This document shows, in pieces, positions 56,049-64,000 of a stretch of DNA of 64,000 nucleotides (position 1 is its first letter; every line of letters begins with the position of its first letter). A program made the translations under genes and the position numbers. The notes below the pieces were generated by a model, which was given only the letters and a program-made list of their open reading frames with translations, had not been told where the DNA came from and made no database searches. Source of the stretch: Neoceratodus forsteri (lineage: Eukaryota; Chordata; Ceratodontiformes; Ceratodontidae). The stretch is from the NCBI GenBank assembly GCA_016271365.2, contig JADMNL010000028.1, positions 58,794,001-58,858,000 on the forward strand, in the 5' to 3' direction.

Positions 56049-56963
56049 CTAGTTTAAAAGCTTGCAAATGAAGCATTTAAACCGATTGCTCAAAAGACTT
56101 GTTCCCTTCCTGGACAGATGCAGACCATCCTGCCAGTATAGGCTGGTGTCCTTCCAGGTGGAACCCCAGTCCCCAATGAAGCCAAACCCTTGTGCTCCGC
56201 ACCATTTTTTCAAGCATTCATTAAACTGCATGGTGCTAATTACCCTTACCTCCCCCATGCCTTTGACAGGCAGCACCTCTGAGAAGGATACTGTGTGTGC
56301 TACTTGTCTTAGGCCCCTCCCCAACTCTGCAATGTTCTCCTGCACTGCTCTAATCTCATGATGAGCCAAGTCATTTGTCCCTAGGTGGACAATTACGTCC
56401 AGCTCAGACTCCCTTGTAGCTGTTCTCGTGATCCTAAGGATGCACTTCCTGTCCCTCCAAGCCATGGCACCAGGCAGGCACCTTACTTCAGTTTTCCCAG
56501 CTCCCCCCAGTTCTATACCCCTAATAATTGAGTCCCCCACCAGGAGCTGCTTCCTTTCCCTGTGGTGTCCTCTGCCTCCTTCCTGTGGGCCTCTCTTGTG
56601 ACAGTTGTCATCAGTCTTCTCTGCTGGTGCATCCATAGGAGAGCTATGCTCCCCCAGAATGGTGTATGGATTGTGGAGTGGAACAATTGAATGGGTGTGC
56701 CTCTGTTCCACCATCCTCACCCTCTCTGAGCCCACTGTGGTCCAACTGCTGTGCTTTCTTCGCAACCTCTGAGGTAGTGGTGGTGGCGCTAGTGCTCCCT
56801 GGATGGGGGAGGTTCCCGTCCTACTGTCCAGTGTGGCCTGAAGACATGCAACTTCCTCACTCAGGGCAGATAGTTGTTTGCAAATAGGGCAGCATCTCAG
56901 CCTCCAGAAAGACTCCCGGAAGACTGCTGCCCCACAGCCATTACATTGCACTACTCCCCACAT
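56049..56963 (-). CDS. CR1 ORF1 protein with zinc motif and SGNH esterase domain (copy M)
   Basis: An uninterrupted 304-residue frame. Residues about 8-28 hold a C-x2-C...C-x2-C zinc-binding motif (CNGCG, CCPICKQL), as in PHD/zinc-finger-bearing CR1 ORF1 proteins. A charged linker follows. From about 140 comes the esterase: LLVGDSIIRGIEL (block I, catalytic Ser), DVIVHLGTNDLAHHE (block III), and WQDGLHLSRKGTSLL (block V, Asp and His). Such domains are known from CR1 ORF1; a role in membrane or RNP handling is only proposed in the literature. The frame survives while ORF2 of the same copy is broken. The start is the first Met of the frame and could be slightly longer. Confidence 0.85.
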   Translation of the reverse strand: MWGVVQCNGCGAAVFRESFWRLRCCPICKQLSALSEEVACLQATLDSRTGTSPIQGALAPPPLPQRLRRKHSSWTTVGSERVRMVEQRHTHSIVPLHNPYTILGEHSSPMDAPAEKTDDNCHKRGPQEGGRGHHRERKQLLVGDSIIRGIELGGAGKTEVRCLPGAMAWRDRKCILRITRTATRESELDVIVHLGTNDLAHHEIRAVQENIAELGRGLRQVAHTVSFSEVLPVKGMGEVRVISTMQFNECLKKWCGAQGFGFIGDWGSTWKDTSLYWQDGLHLSRKGTSLLSNRFKCFICKLLN

Positions 56964-56978
56964 TTTTATCTACTTTTT

Positions 56979-57004
56979 GTGTGTGTGTGTGTGTGCACGC
57001 ACGT
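56979..57004 (+). repeat. (GT)n with GCACGCACGT extension
   Basis: Alternating purine-pyrimidine run of about 26 bases at the 5' edge of CR1 copy M. Confidence 0.9.
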
Positions 57005-57010
57005 CTGTGT

Positions 57011-57554
57011 GATTGTATAATATATATATTTCTATATAACCAATGTGTATGCTTATATTGTCAGTGCAGTGTGCTAGATGGGATATGACAGTGAAATGCA
57101 CCTTGCACTTTGAAATGTCAGAACCTCAGGTATAAAGGAACTATTTCAGGGTGGGGTGATGGGTGGGAAGGGGTTGGGCCTAAACTGTGCCCTCACAAAA
57201 CAATCAGCTAAAAGCTCTCACCCACTGCTGCAATGAGTGCCTTCCTGTCAGCAAGATACCCTACACAATAATTTGACAAAGTACCCTGCTAATCAAACAG
57301 AAAAAAATCCAGACATCCAAGTCAGACACAGGTAAACCTCTCCAGCCCTAAAACAGCCTGGTGGTTTGTTAGCCACAAAGGAAAATCAAATATGCAGTTA
57401 TTTCAGCCCTTCTGAAGATGCTGACAAGATAAGCAGTTTTGAAAACCCCCTTCCTGAATTAAAAACTAAAATAATTAAACACAAAGCAATACCACTTTAA
57501 AAGTGAGGAAAACTTCTCTCAGATGTAAGCAAGAGAGAGAGATTAGTTACAGAT
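57011..57554 (-). other. Possible CR1 copy M 5' UTR
   Basis: Non-coding sequence between the ORF1 start of CR1 copy M and the point where L1 copy b coding resumes (57555). It may be the CR1 5' UTR or a further insert; no motif decides. AT dinucleotide runs lie at 57020-57030. Confidence 0.35.
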
Positions 57555-58925
57555 ATTTAAGCAGAGTGCTTCCATAGCCTCCTCTGTGGAGAGTGGGGAG
57601 TAGGTGTCAACTTGGGTAGAGTGAGTGAATCTAGGAGAGGTTGAGCTAACTCTGAGGATTTATAATGTGTGAATTTATGAAGTTTAGTATAAAACATTGT
57701 TGTGATGTCATTTATGTCTTGAGGGCTGTAAAGTACTTTTCCTGTGGAGTCTTTTAGCCTGGCTGCCATTTGCATCCTTAGGTGATAGGCCAACACTTTT
57801 TCCCCCCTTGTCTCCCCCTTCCCAAAACCTGTGTCGGATCTGTAGGATTGCTATCTCTGCTTTCCTGCTTATAAGCTGGTTAACCTCAAAATGTAAATCG
57901 AGCACCTTGTGCCCCAGTATAGAGTGGAGAGAGGGCGCTGGTTGGTGTTTATATTTGGCCTTGGCTTCAAGTAATTCCCCCTCAAGGTCTGCTAGTTGGT
58001 GCTTTCACTTTCTTCCGGGGGCATACCCCATAATATTACCCTTCATGGTGGCCTTATAGGCCTCCCATGTTACCCCTACTGATGTGTCACTGACGGGATT
58101 CTCTTGTAGAAATAAGGTAGTTTCCTCTCCTGCCCATTTTATAAAGTCTGGGTCCTGAACCAAAAAGGGGTCCATCCCCCAACTGGAGGAGTGCTGAGGT
58201 GGTGGGCCCCATGTGAGGAAGGGCTGTACCGGGGCAAGGTCAGAGATAACTATGAGTAGGATGTTGATGTTCAGTGTGGCCTGTGTCAGGGGAGGGGAGG
58301 TTACCCTGTAGTTTATTCTGCTAAAGGAATTGTGCACCCCTGATTGGAATGTATAGTCCTGGTCCCAAGGGTGGAAGGTGTGCCAGATGTCAGAGACGCA
58401 AACATCTGCCATTAGCTGTGTTAGTGCTTGCCCACATCTGACATGGGATTTTTTGCCAGAGGCACTCCTATCCAGGAGTGGTTGTAGGGTGAGATTGAAG
58501 GCTCCGCCCATGAGGATGGGGCAGCCTGGGCAAGCCAAGGAATTGAGAGCATTGGCAATGTCGTGGAAAAAGTTGGTTTATCCTGGTTAGGGCCATAAAC
58601 ATTGTATAGAAGGAGTGGGCTCTCAGGAGTGGACGTGCTAGCTATTACCCAGTGCCCTAAAGGGTCTGCTTATCTGGTGGACAGCACCCATTTAAGGGAT
58701 TTATGTATGAGAATTGTTACCCCGCACTTCCTAGTGGGAGCGCAGGCATGCACCTCCTGTCCTACCTAGTCCCTGACTTAAAAAACATGATTGTTTAGGG
58801 GGAGCTTCGTCTCCTGCAGAAAAGCTACTTGAGATTTCAACCTTTTTAAATGTGAGAGCACCTTTTTCCTTTTGATGGGAGTGTTGAGCCCGCTCACATT
58901 ACATGAGTGGCATACAAGCTCAGCC
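57555..58925 (-). mobile_element. L1/Tx1-type LINE (copy b), ORF2: endonuclease to RT start
   Basis: Minus strand from about 58915: NVSGLNTPIKRKKVLSHLKR, a VAFLQET-like block, YNVYGPNQDKPTFFHDI, CPILMGGAFNLTLQPLLDRS (GDFN changed to GAFN), and DIWHTFHPWDQDYTFQSGVHNSFSRINYRVTS (SRIDY changed to SRINY). Then come a long linker with MLDLHFEVNQLISRKAEIAILQIRHRFWEGGDKGG, and MLAYHLRMQMAARLKDSTGKVLYSPQDINDITTMFYTKL ending at STEEAMEAL. The next L1 residues (APGPDGFP...) are at 53.04 kb. The two endonuclease substitutions indicate loss of function in addition to the frame breaks. Confidence 0.88.
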
Positions 58926-60053
58926 GTGTTCTAGTAAAAGGATGCCAAACTGTAATGTATTGTACCTGCTCTATGTAATGGGGAGTATAGAGTCTCATAG
59001 CCATTCTGTAGAGACAGTAGGTCACCCAGCCAACCTAGCAAGAAAAATATTAAATTGGAGAACCAGTCTGTCCAGCTGAATATTAGACTATCTATGAGTA
59101 TGCACTGTTTCCTGGTACTGTGACTACAGTTGTACACAATTTCACTGCTGTGAGGCCTTATTAGGCCAACTTCACTCAAGATCACTATCCCACTATATGC
59201 ACAGCTACATAAGCAATTGTTAAACCAACAGCAAGTTTAGGAAAGAACACTGGGCTGAAGCCACGGATAGCCAAGATGCCAATGGCTGCCACACTCTTCC
59301 TGGGGATCTGGTTCTAGCCAGAAAGAACAGACCCAGAGAAACCAGTGGTACCTGTACTGACCTACATCCATCAGTCCACTGGTCTATCATAACTAATGTC
59401 TTCTAGGGCCATTGCAGTATCCTTCAGAGGCACTATCACCTTGTCGTGTGGTGGAAATGACCAGGTGAGGGTGGGGGTTGCAATAAACCAAGGTCCTACA
59501 GAGTAGCTTGAGACACAACAAGTAGTTGTGAGGATCCCCCTTCTTACCTCTGATGGTTGGTAGCAGCCTGTGACCCACCTCCTGGTATGTCATCCTTGTG
59601 TGTAATGCCAATAGGCACATCACCTTGGAGCACCTGATGAAACGCTTGTTACCACAGGTTCCAGGGCTGCACCTAGCATGCCTTGCCCCCTTGGGTGTGT
59701 CTAGTGACTACCCTATAAATGGCTTAATTGCTTTACTTTAGCCCCTGGATATCCTTTTAGTAGAGTTCATAGCTGACACTGGATCTAGGTGGGGCCCTGA
59801 TGAGGAGCCAAGAGCTTTGTATTCAGAGAATTAGGCTGAGGGGAGGCTTGTATTTCTGCCTTATTTTCACCCATCAGTGATTTCTGTGATTCCTGGAAGG
59901 TATACCATGGCTGTGAGTGTTTGAGGCTCGCTAGCGCAAAACCAGGGGCTCTGCTATAGAGTAAGGATCATAGGCATCTAGGTAACAATTGTGGGCCTAG
60001 CAACAGAGGACTTGACAATAATCAGTCCCCCCTTAGACCTTAAATTATAAACC
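58926..60053. other. Unassigned, between L1 ORF1 and ORF2
   Basis: No coding homology recognised; may include the ORF1-ORF2 spacer of L1 copy b enlarged by unrecognised inserts. Confidence 0.3.
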
Positions 60054-60606
60054 ATAGCTGGCCTGGTGGTGCTGAGGGTTGAGGCGCTGGACGCCACCCC
60101 TCGTGCCATGCTGGCAATCCGGGTTCAGGAATGGACTCGGGGTGCCGGGGGCTGGCAGGGGAAGGAGAGGATTGAGCATCCGTAGGCACTGCTCACCTCT
60201 CCTTGGGTGGGTAGTGGGAAGGTGTCACTCTGCAGTGGCCTCTGGTGGAGACCAGGAGCTCTGCAGAGGCATCACAAGGGGGAGAACAGCACAGAAAAGG
60301 GAAATCCACTTCACGGCTGACAGGAAGATGGCCACCACTCCTCCACTGCTATCGATGCCCTGAAGAAGCCCTTCTGCCTCAGCAGCACCCTGTAGTCAAG
60401 TATGCACTAGTTGCCCCCTTTGGTGCCTTCCCCCTCAGAGGAGGGGGACCCGCCCGGCGAAGGTTACACCGGGTTACCCTGGGGGTGGCTGTTATGTGAG
60501 GCAGAGGGTTCAGGAAGGGACAGGTGGAGCAGTAGGGACCTTAGCGACCTGAAGGAGTGGTGAGCCCTGTGGCATGTAGGGGAAAAAGAAATAACACACA
60601 CACAAA
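60054..60606 (+). mobile_element. tRNA-headed SINE, copy f, with near-perfect TSD
   Basis: Flanked by AAATTATAAACC (60042-60053) and AAATTATAACC (60607-60617), differing by one A. The head reads GGTGGTGCTGAGGGTTGAGG then CGCTGGACGCC (A-box region, tRNA-Leu-like wording), and CCGGGTTCAGGAATG (B-box region) at 60119. Then come 'cggggtgccgggggctggca' and CAGTGGCCTCTGGTGGAGAC (60233). It ends in an A-rich tail (60582-60606, with a CA patch). Length is 553 bp, agreeing with copies a, b and c. It lies between ORF1 and ORF2 remnants of L1 copy b. Confidence 0.82.
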
Positions 60607-60750
60607 AAATTATAACCGTAAATTTTTAACCATATTAACTGATATTTAATAACGAAGCAAAATTTCCTTCACATGCCCTGGTATGCAGTTCTGTTCCTGT
60701 TCAAACTTATGTTAATGTGGGCTTGAGAGTGGCAATCACTTCAGTGGAGG

Positions 60751-60752
<2 letters not shown>

Positions 60753-60795
<43 letters not shown>

Positions 60796-60807
60796 CGCGC
60801 GCGCATG
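60753..60807 (+). repeat. Alternating (GT)n(GC)n tract, potential Z-DNA
   Basis: About 55 bases of strict purine-pyrimidine alternation: a GT run to 60789, then a GCGCGCACGCGCGCGCAT segment. Such tracts favour left-handed DNA and slip in replication. Confidence 0.95.
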
Positions 60808-60819
60808 GAGTGCACTGAG

Positions 60820-61559
60820 GTAGCTTATACATGGCCAGCCCTCTGTAGACTCTAGTGTTTCTGTAGCTTGCCCCCCTGCTTGATTCTTAGTCAGGTCCCA
60901 GGCTCTTAACACCCATTTATGAAGGTGTGGCTCCCTGCTGGGAACAAATTTGGTTGTAACTTTCCACCTGCTGAAGGTTGCACAAAAGGATACCACTGCC
61001 AGATAAGACTGTCACTTGTGGGCCAAAAACGGAGCGGGCCTGTCAGTGTGTCCTAGTTGGCCTGCAGTGCAAAAACTCAATGAGCTGATACTGAGGGGAG
61101 AGAGAGGGAAACCGAAGAGGCCTGCTAAGTGTGGCCTTTGCGGTGATGTCATCGAGGCAACCCCCCCAAACAAAGCCAGAACCCACCAGGCCTAGTCTCC
61201 AGTAAAAAACAGAAATAAAGCAACTTTTTTCAATCATCACACTTATCTGAGAATGTTCATGTTAATGTCAGAATTGTATGAGAGTCCCAGGGATACAGGA
61301 GTCGCTGGTAAACTTGACCTCGCAGCTTCACCATTGTCTTCCAACTGGCGTGGCATGAGTAGAGTGCCCACAGAGTTCTCTGGGCCTCCAGTGGATCTCT
61401 TCTGGTGCATGGCCTCCTCATCTGCCCAATGCTGGAGTAAGTGTTCCAAGATTGTCACTGACTTCAGCAGCTTCCATCGAGGGATCAATCTCAGGGTAAT
61501 CTCCAGGACAGCATACTGGTTATTGTTGAAGTATGGGCTATAGTCCACTGTGTTCGTCT
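60820..61559. other. Unassigned sequence downstream of L1 ORF1
   Basis: No recognised gene. A minus-strand frame of 101 codons at 61243-61548 lacks known motifs; it could be a C-terminal extension or spacer of L1 copy b. Confidence 0.3.
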
Positions 61560-62640
61560 CTCACAGGGCGGTCTTTGTTTCATAGTGTTCCATGCTGGGG
61601 CTCTCTCTGCCGGTCAGGTGATTCCTTTTGGTGTGATGCTGCTCCTGAAGCTGTTTCCTGTGACGGTGGGGTGCAGACTGTTGCTCCCTGCTTGGGGTAC
61701 TAATTCTTGCAGGATCCTGTTGCACAGGAGGGCCCTGAAGGTTCACAACATTTCTGGAAATGTTGATGCTGGGCCTGACAACAGTGTTATTGTCTCCCTG
61801 AGCCCCTTGCCCGCTCCTGTCTCTGTTCAGGGCTGCTGCATGGACTTCCTGTGGCCAGGTCTGCTGGATGAAATCCATAAGGGAGTTTGGGGTGGAGAAC
61901 AGTATTGGAGCACCATTGTGCTCTAGGTGCATTGTTAAGGGGTGTCAAAGAAAGAACAAGATATTCAGGGCATGAAAGCAATCTTCTGGCCTCCATGTAG
62001 TCCTTCCTCCTTGATGCTAACTCAAGAGAATAGTCCTGAAAAATTAAGATTTTATTTCCCCTCCATTCCAGGGCACTTGGCTCTCTTGCTCTGTGCTGTA
62101 TGGACTCTTTTTTTTCAGCAAAGTTTAAGAATCTTTCTAGCACTGGTCGGGGCCTTTCACCTGGTTTCGGTTTGGGCTGCAGCATGTGGTGGCACACGTT
62201 CAATCGTAAGACGAACACCCACAGGGAGTTTAAATATTTTTGGCAGCTTGGACCTGAGGAAGTCTGCTACATTTCCCTGCTCCACCCCCTCGGGGAATCC
62301 TAGGAGTCACAATTTGTTGCAGCAGCTTCAGTTCTCCAAATTGTCCACCTTGTCTTGTAAGGCACAGATCAAATGCGCCTGATCCCGAACTATGGCATGG
62401 AGCTCTGCAATGGCAGTATCATGAGAGACAACTTTTATTTCCACCAGGAATACCCTCTCGTCCATCTGGCGCATTGCTTGAATTGTATCGTTGGATGCGA
62501 GGGTTATATCAGACATCTGTTTCATCAAAGCTGTGAACATTTGACATATAGATTGTGGATCCAAGCTGTCCTCGCCTGAATAGGCCATGTAGCCACACTG
62601 TTGCACATGTGCCACAAGGTGTTGTTGCAGCTGGGGCAGC
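61560..62640 (-). pseudogene. L1 ORF1 (copy b): coiled coil, RRM and CTD remnants
   Basis: On the minus strand: a coiled-coil stretch (62615-62330) with ALMKQMSDITLASNDTIQAMRQMDERVFLVE and ALQDKVDNLEN, the NLENRSRR junction region. Then come the GFPEGVEQGN part of the RRM, RPRPVLERFLNFAEKKESIQHRARE, GNKILIFQDYSLELASRRKDYMEARRLL, and the CTD (HNGAPILFSTPNSLMDFIQQTW, 61925-61840). L1 ORF1p is the RNA-binding trimeric chaperone of the retrotransposon. The parts are in several frames, so it is inactive. Orientation and position make it the likely ORF1 of L1 copy b, but it is far from ORF2 (58.9 kb) because of inserts. Confidence 0.82.
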
Positions 62641-62839
62641 CCCCCCTTGTCCTGAAGCCATTTTGCCTGCTGGATAGCTGAAATTGTATCAGCTGGAAGT
62701 CTACGGTAAGAGTCGCTGATTAATACGTTTTATATTTCTCTCTGATAACAGAAAAAGTTAGTTTGAATGGATTTGTAGCCCTAGAATGACTCCATTAACA
62801 ATTCACGCAGTCATCTTGCTTTAGGGCCAAACCATGCAC
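62640..62839. other. Unassigned spacer (possible L1 5' UTR)
   Basis: No recognised feature. Confidence 0.3.
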
Positions 62840-63137
62840 CCCCCCAATATACCCTTTTCAATAGAAAATTTAATTATAAATACACGACCTAGCAGAATCT
62901 CAGCTGTCACAAATGTCTATCTATGCATTGACTGTCATATGATGCTATTACTGCCTGTGTATATGTCTTACCACAATTTGTTAGTACCTCCTGTTATAAG
63001 ATGTGTCTCCTAAGTTGCCTTGTATGTATTCTGCATGTTCTGTACTCTCCCGGGTCGTTCCTGAAAATAGGCATACTACTTGTCTAGTGTACCTACCCGG
63101 TAAACAAAAGCTAAATAAAATAAAATAAATAAAGACT
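62840..63137 (+). mobile_element. 3' end of a Nimb/Rex1-like LINE
   Basis: AT-rich 3' UTR-like sequence with 'cttgtatgtattctgcatgt' and 'acccggtaaacaaaagctaa' followed by a TAAAATAAAATAAATAAAG tail at 63114-63134. Wording and tail resemble the 3' ends near 13.3 and 25.25 kb. There is no coding part; it is a severely 5'-truncated insertion between two L1 ORF1 remnants. Confidence 0.6.
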
Positions 63138-63139
63138 AG

Positions 63140-63765
63140 TGAATCCATATAGAGGATCGGTCCCCGTCTGAAGCTTCATCCTCCTCAGTGTCCCATTCCG
63201 ATTCTTGTTCAGTTTTTCTCAGCATGTTTTCAGCCTCTTTAGGAACATTAAAAAGGTAGGTCTGCCCATTTCATGTGACCCAGAGTTTAGTCGGTAACAG
63301 TAACTGGTGCTGAACCTTGAATTGACGTAGATGGCTTTGCACTCCATCAAACATTTTGTGGCTCTGGCGAGTGCTGTGAGAAAGATCAGGGAACAAGAAT
63401 GTGTCTGATTCTCCGTACTTTGATGATGCCGTTTTGCTGCTGTAAGGATCCAATCCCTGTCACCCACTCCCATGCAGATAATGAGAAAAATTCTTGAGGT
63501 AGACAACTCTGCAACTGCCCGTCACAGTGTAATTCTGTAAGCTTTTTCCAAGGAGACTGGCAGATTGTCATCAGTGAATCCAAAGAGCCTGGGTAACGGA
63601 GTTGGCAAAGTCCAAACCATCCTCTCCTTCGGATGATTCCGACAAGCCAATCATCTTGGTGTTCCATTCCTTCTGGTTCTTCACTGTCGCTAACCTTTGA
63701 TGAAGGAGAGCATTCTCCTTAATAAGCTTGGTAATGGTATGCAGTTATCTAGGTGTTTATCTCAG
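63140..63765 (-). pseudogene. L1 ORF1 (copy c) remnant
   Basis: Minus strand: a coiled-coil end with ENALLHQRLATVKNQKEWNTKMIGLSE (the NLENRSRRNNIRIVGLPE region, altered), then an RRM remnant. The CTD follows with TFLFPDLSHSTRQSHKMFDGVQSHLRQFKVQHQLLLPTKLWVT and NGQTYLFNVPKEAENML (63440-63225). It is a second, distinct ORF1 copy in the same orientation as that at 61.6-62.6 kb and is truncated after the CTD at 63140. No ORF2 accompanies it. Confidence 0.78.
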
Positions 63766-64000
63766 GTGGCTGAAGGGAATTGTTATCTGTGCAATTAACT
63801 AAGTGTAGAAAGAGCTTTGAAGTAGGGGGAGTGGCTTAGCTAGAAGGAAGCCAGGTTAAAGCCAGATTTACAAACTGCCCGATATAGCTTCTGCCAGAGA
63901 ACAGGCGGAGAACACCAAGAAGAAGGAGCTACTGTTATAACTATATTTCTCTTTTGGGACTGTATTGCCCTCCTTCCCTTCCCTCCACCGAAAGCTAGTT
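63766..64000. other. Unassigned right edge
   Basis: No recognised feature; may be the 5' part of L1 copy c. Confidence 0.3.

Larger units (their letters stand above)
53046..57010 (-). mobile_element. CR1 LINE copy M (minus, near full length) inside L1 copy b
   Basis: On the minus strand: ORF1 (56963-56049), then ORF2 overlapping it by 28 bases. Endonuclease landmarks are AHSLGNKLPELVALMEEEQLDIVAVTET, DWDINIPGYTMYRRDREGKRGEGV and ILLMGDLNMPDVN. RT landmarks are KVDKAMGPDGIHPRILKK, RPVSLTSVIGKMMESLLKERI and LFADNKNICNRVD (FADD changed to FADN). C-terminal landmarks are [23 protein letters not shown] and RLKELNMYSLEERRERGDMIETFKYLKGINKVQEGSIF. The tail is 'ctatgtttctatg' (53049-53061). The coding order and both reading frames are recognisable, but ORF2 has multiple breaks. 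It is the reference copy of its lineage in this window. Confidence 0.94.

Noticed and set aside
60054..60130. A genuine tRNA-Leu gene
   Set aside because: The A and B box regions are degenerate and the cloverleaf is not complete. Six related copies with long tails show it is a SINE head.
1..64000. CRISPR array, bacterial operon or integrated virus
   Set aside because: No regularly spaced perfect repeats, no prokaryotic gene layout, and no capsid, envelope, gag or integrase motifs. All RT domains are of non-LTR type.

Overview
The window reads as nuclear DNA of a vertebrate with a large, repeat-loaded genome. The one single-copy gene I can support is the 5' end of TAF4 (TFIID subunit 4) on the minus strand. 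It has a CpG-rich promoter at about 29.14-29.30 kb and two coding exons (28901-29135 and 27790-28789). The rest of the gene lies beyond the left edge, so everything from 1 to 27789 is first a very long TAF4 intron or downstream sequence. Several repeat types occur together: CR1 LINEs with an SGNH-esterase ORF1, L1/Tx1-type LINEs, Nimb/Rex1-like and L2-like LINE fragments, TTAA-flanked T2/Kolobok-like MITEs, and a tRNA-headed SINE family. Together they suggest an amphibian (caecilian, salamander or frog) or another lobe-finned lineage such as a lungfish. The sequence alone does not settle this.

Layout. 1-2.7 kb: mostly unrecognised sequence plus one SINE. 2.76-12.9 kb: a stack of insertions. 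A plus-strand L1 (ORF2 to poly-A) was interrupted by a small MITE, by a minus-strand CR1 that itself holds a plus-strand CR1, by a SINE plus a CR1 holding a 315-bp insert, and by a CR1 tail. 13.1-13.8 kb: a CR1 tail split by another LINE tail. 14.9-17.0 kb: palindromes, a T2-type MITE and a second fold-back element. 17.06-21.57 kb: two CR1 copies head to head. 21.6-25.3 kb: old CR1, a composite repeat, a CR1 carrying a SINE with a perfect 15-bp target-site duplication, and a Nimb-like LINE. 26.0-26.3 kb: a fold-back element. 27.8-29.3 kb: TAF4 exons and promoter. 29.3-35.8 kb: quieter 5' flank with microsatellites and a composite repeat. 35.8-43.9 kb: two plus-strand CR1 copies, the second nearly full length. 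43.9-47.98 kb: a long palindrome, a minus-strand Nimb-like LINE, a second T2-type MITE and an L2 tail. 48-50.5 kb: SINE and CR1 fragments and a MIR-like SINE. 50.6-62.7 kb: a minus-strand L1 with ORF1 and ORF2, split by a near full-length minus-strand CR1 with an uninterrupted 304-residue esterase ORF1. 62.8-64 kb: a LINE tail and ORF1 of another L1.

There is no operon-like organisation. The genes of the mobile elements (ORF1 coiled-coil/RRM or esterase proteins, endonuclease, reverse transcriptase) are nearly all broken by stops and frameshifts. Their nesting gives a relative order of insertion. The only cellular function encoded is the disordered N-terminal part of TAF4.
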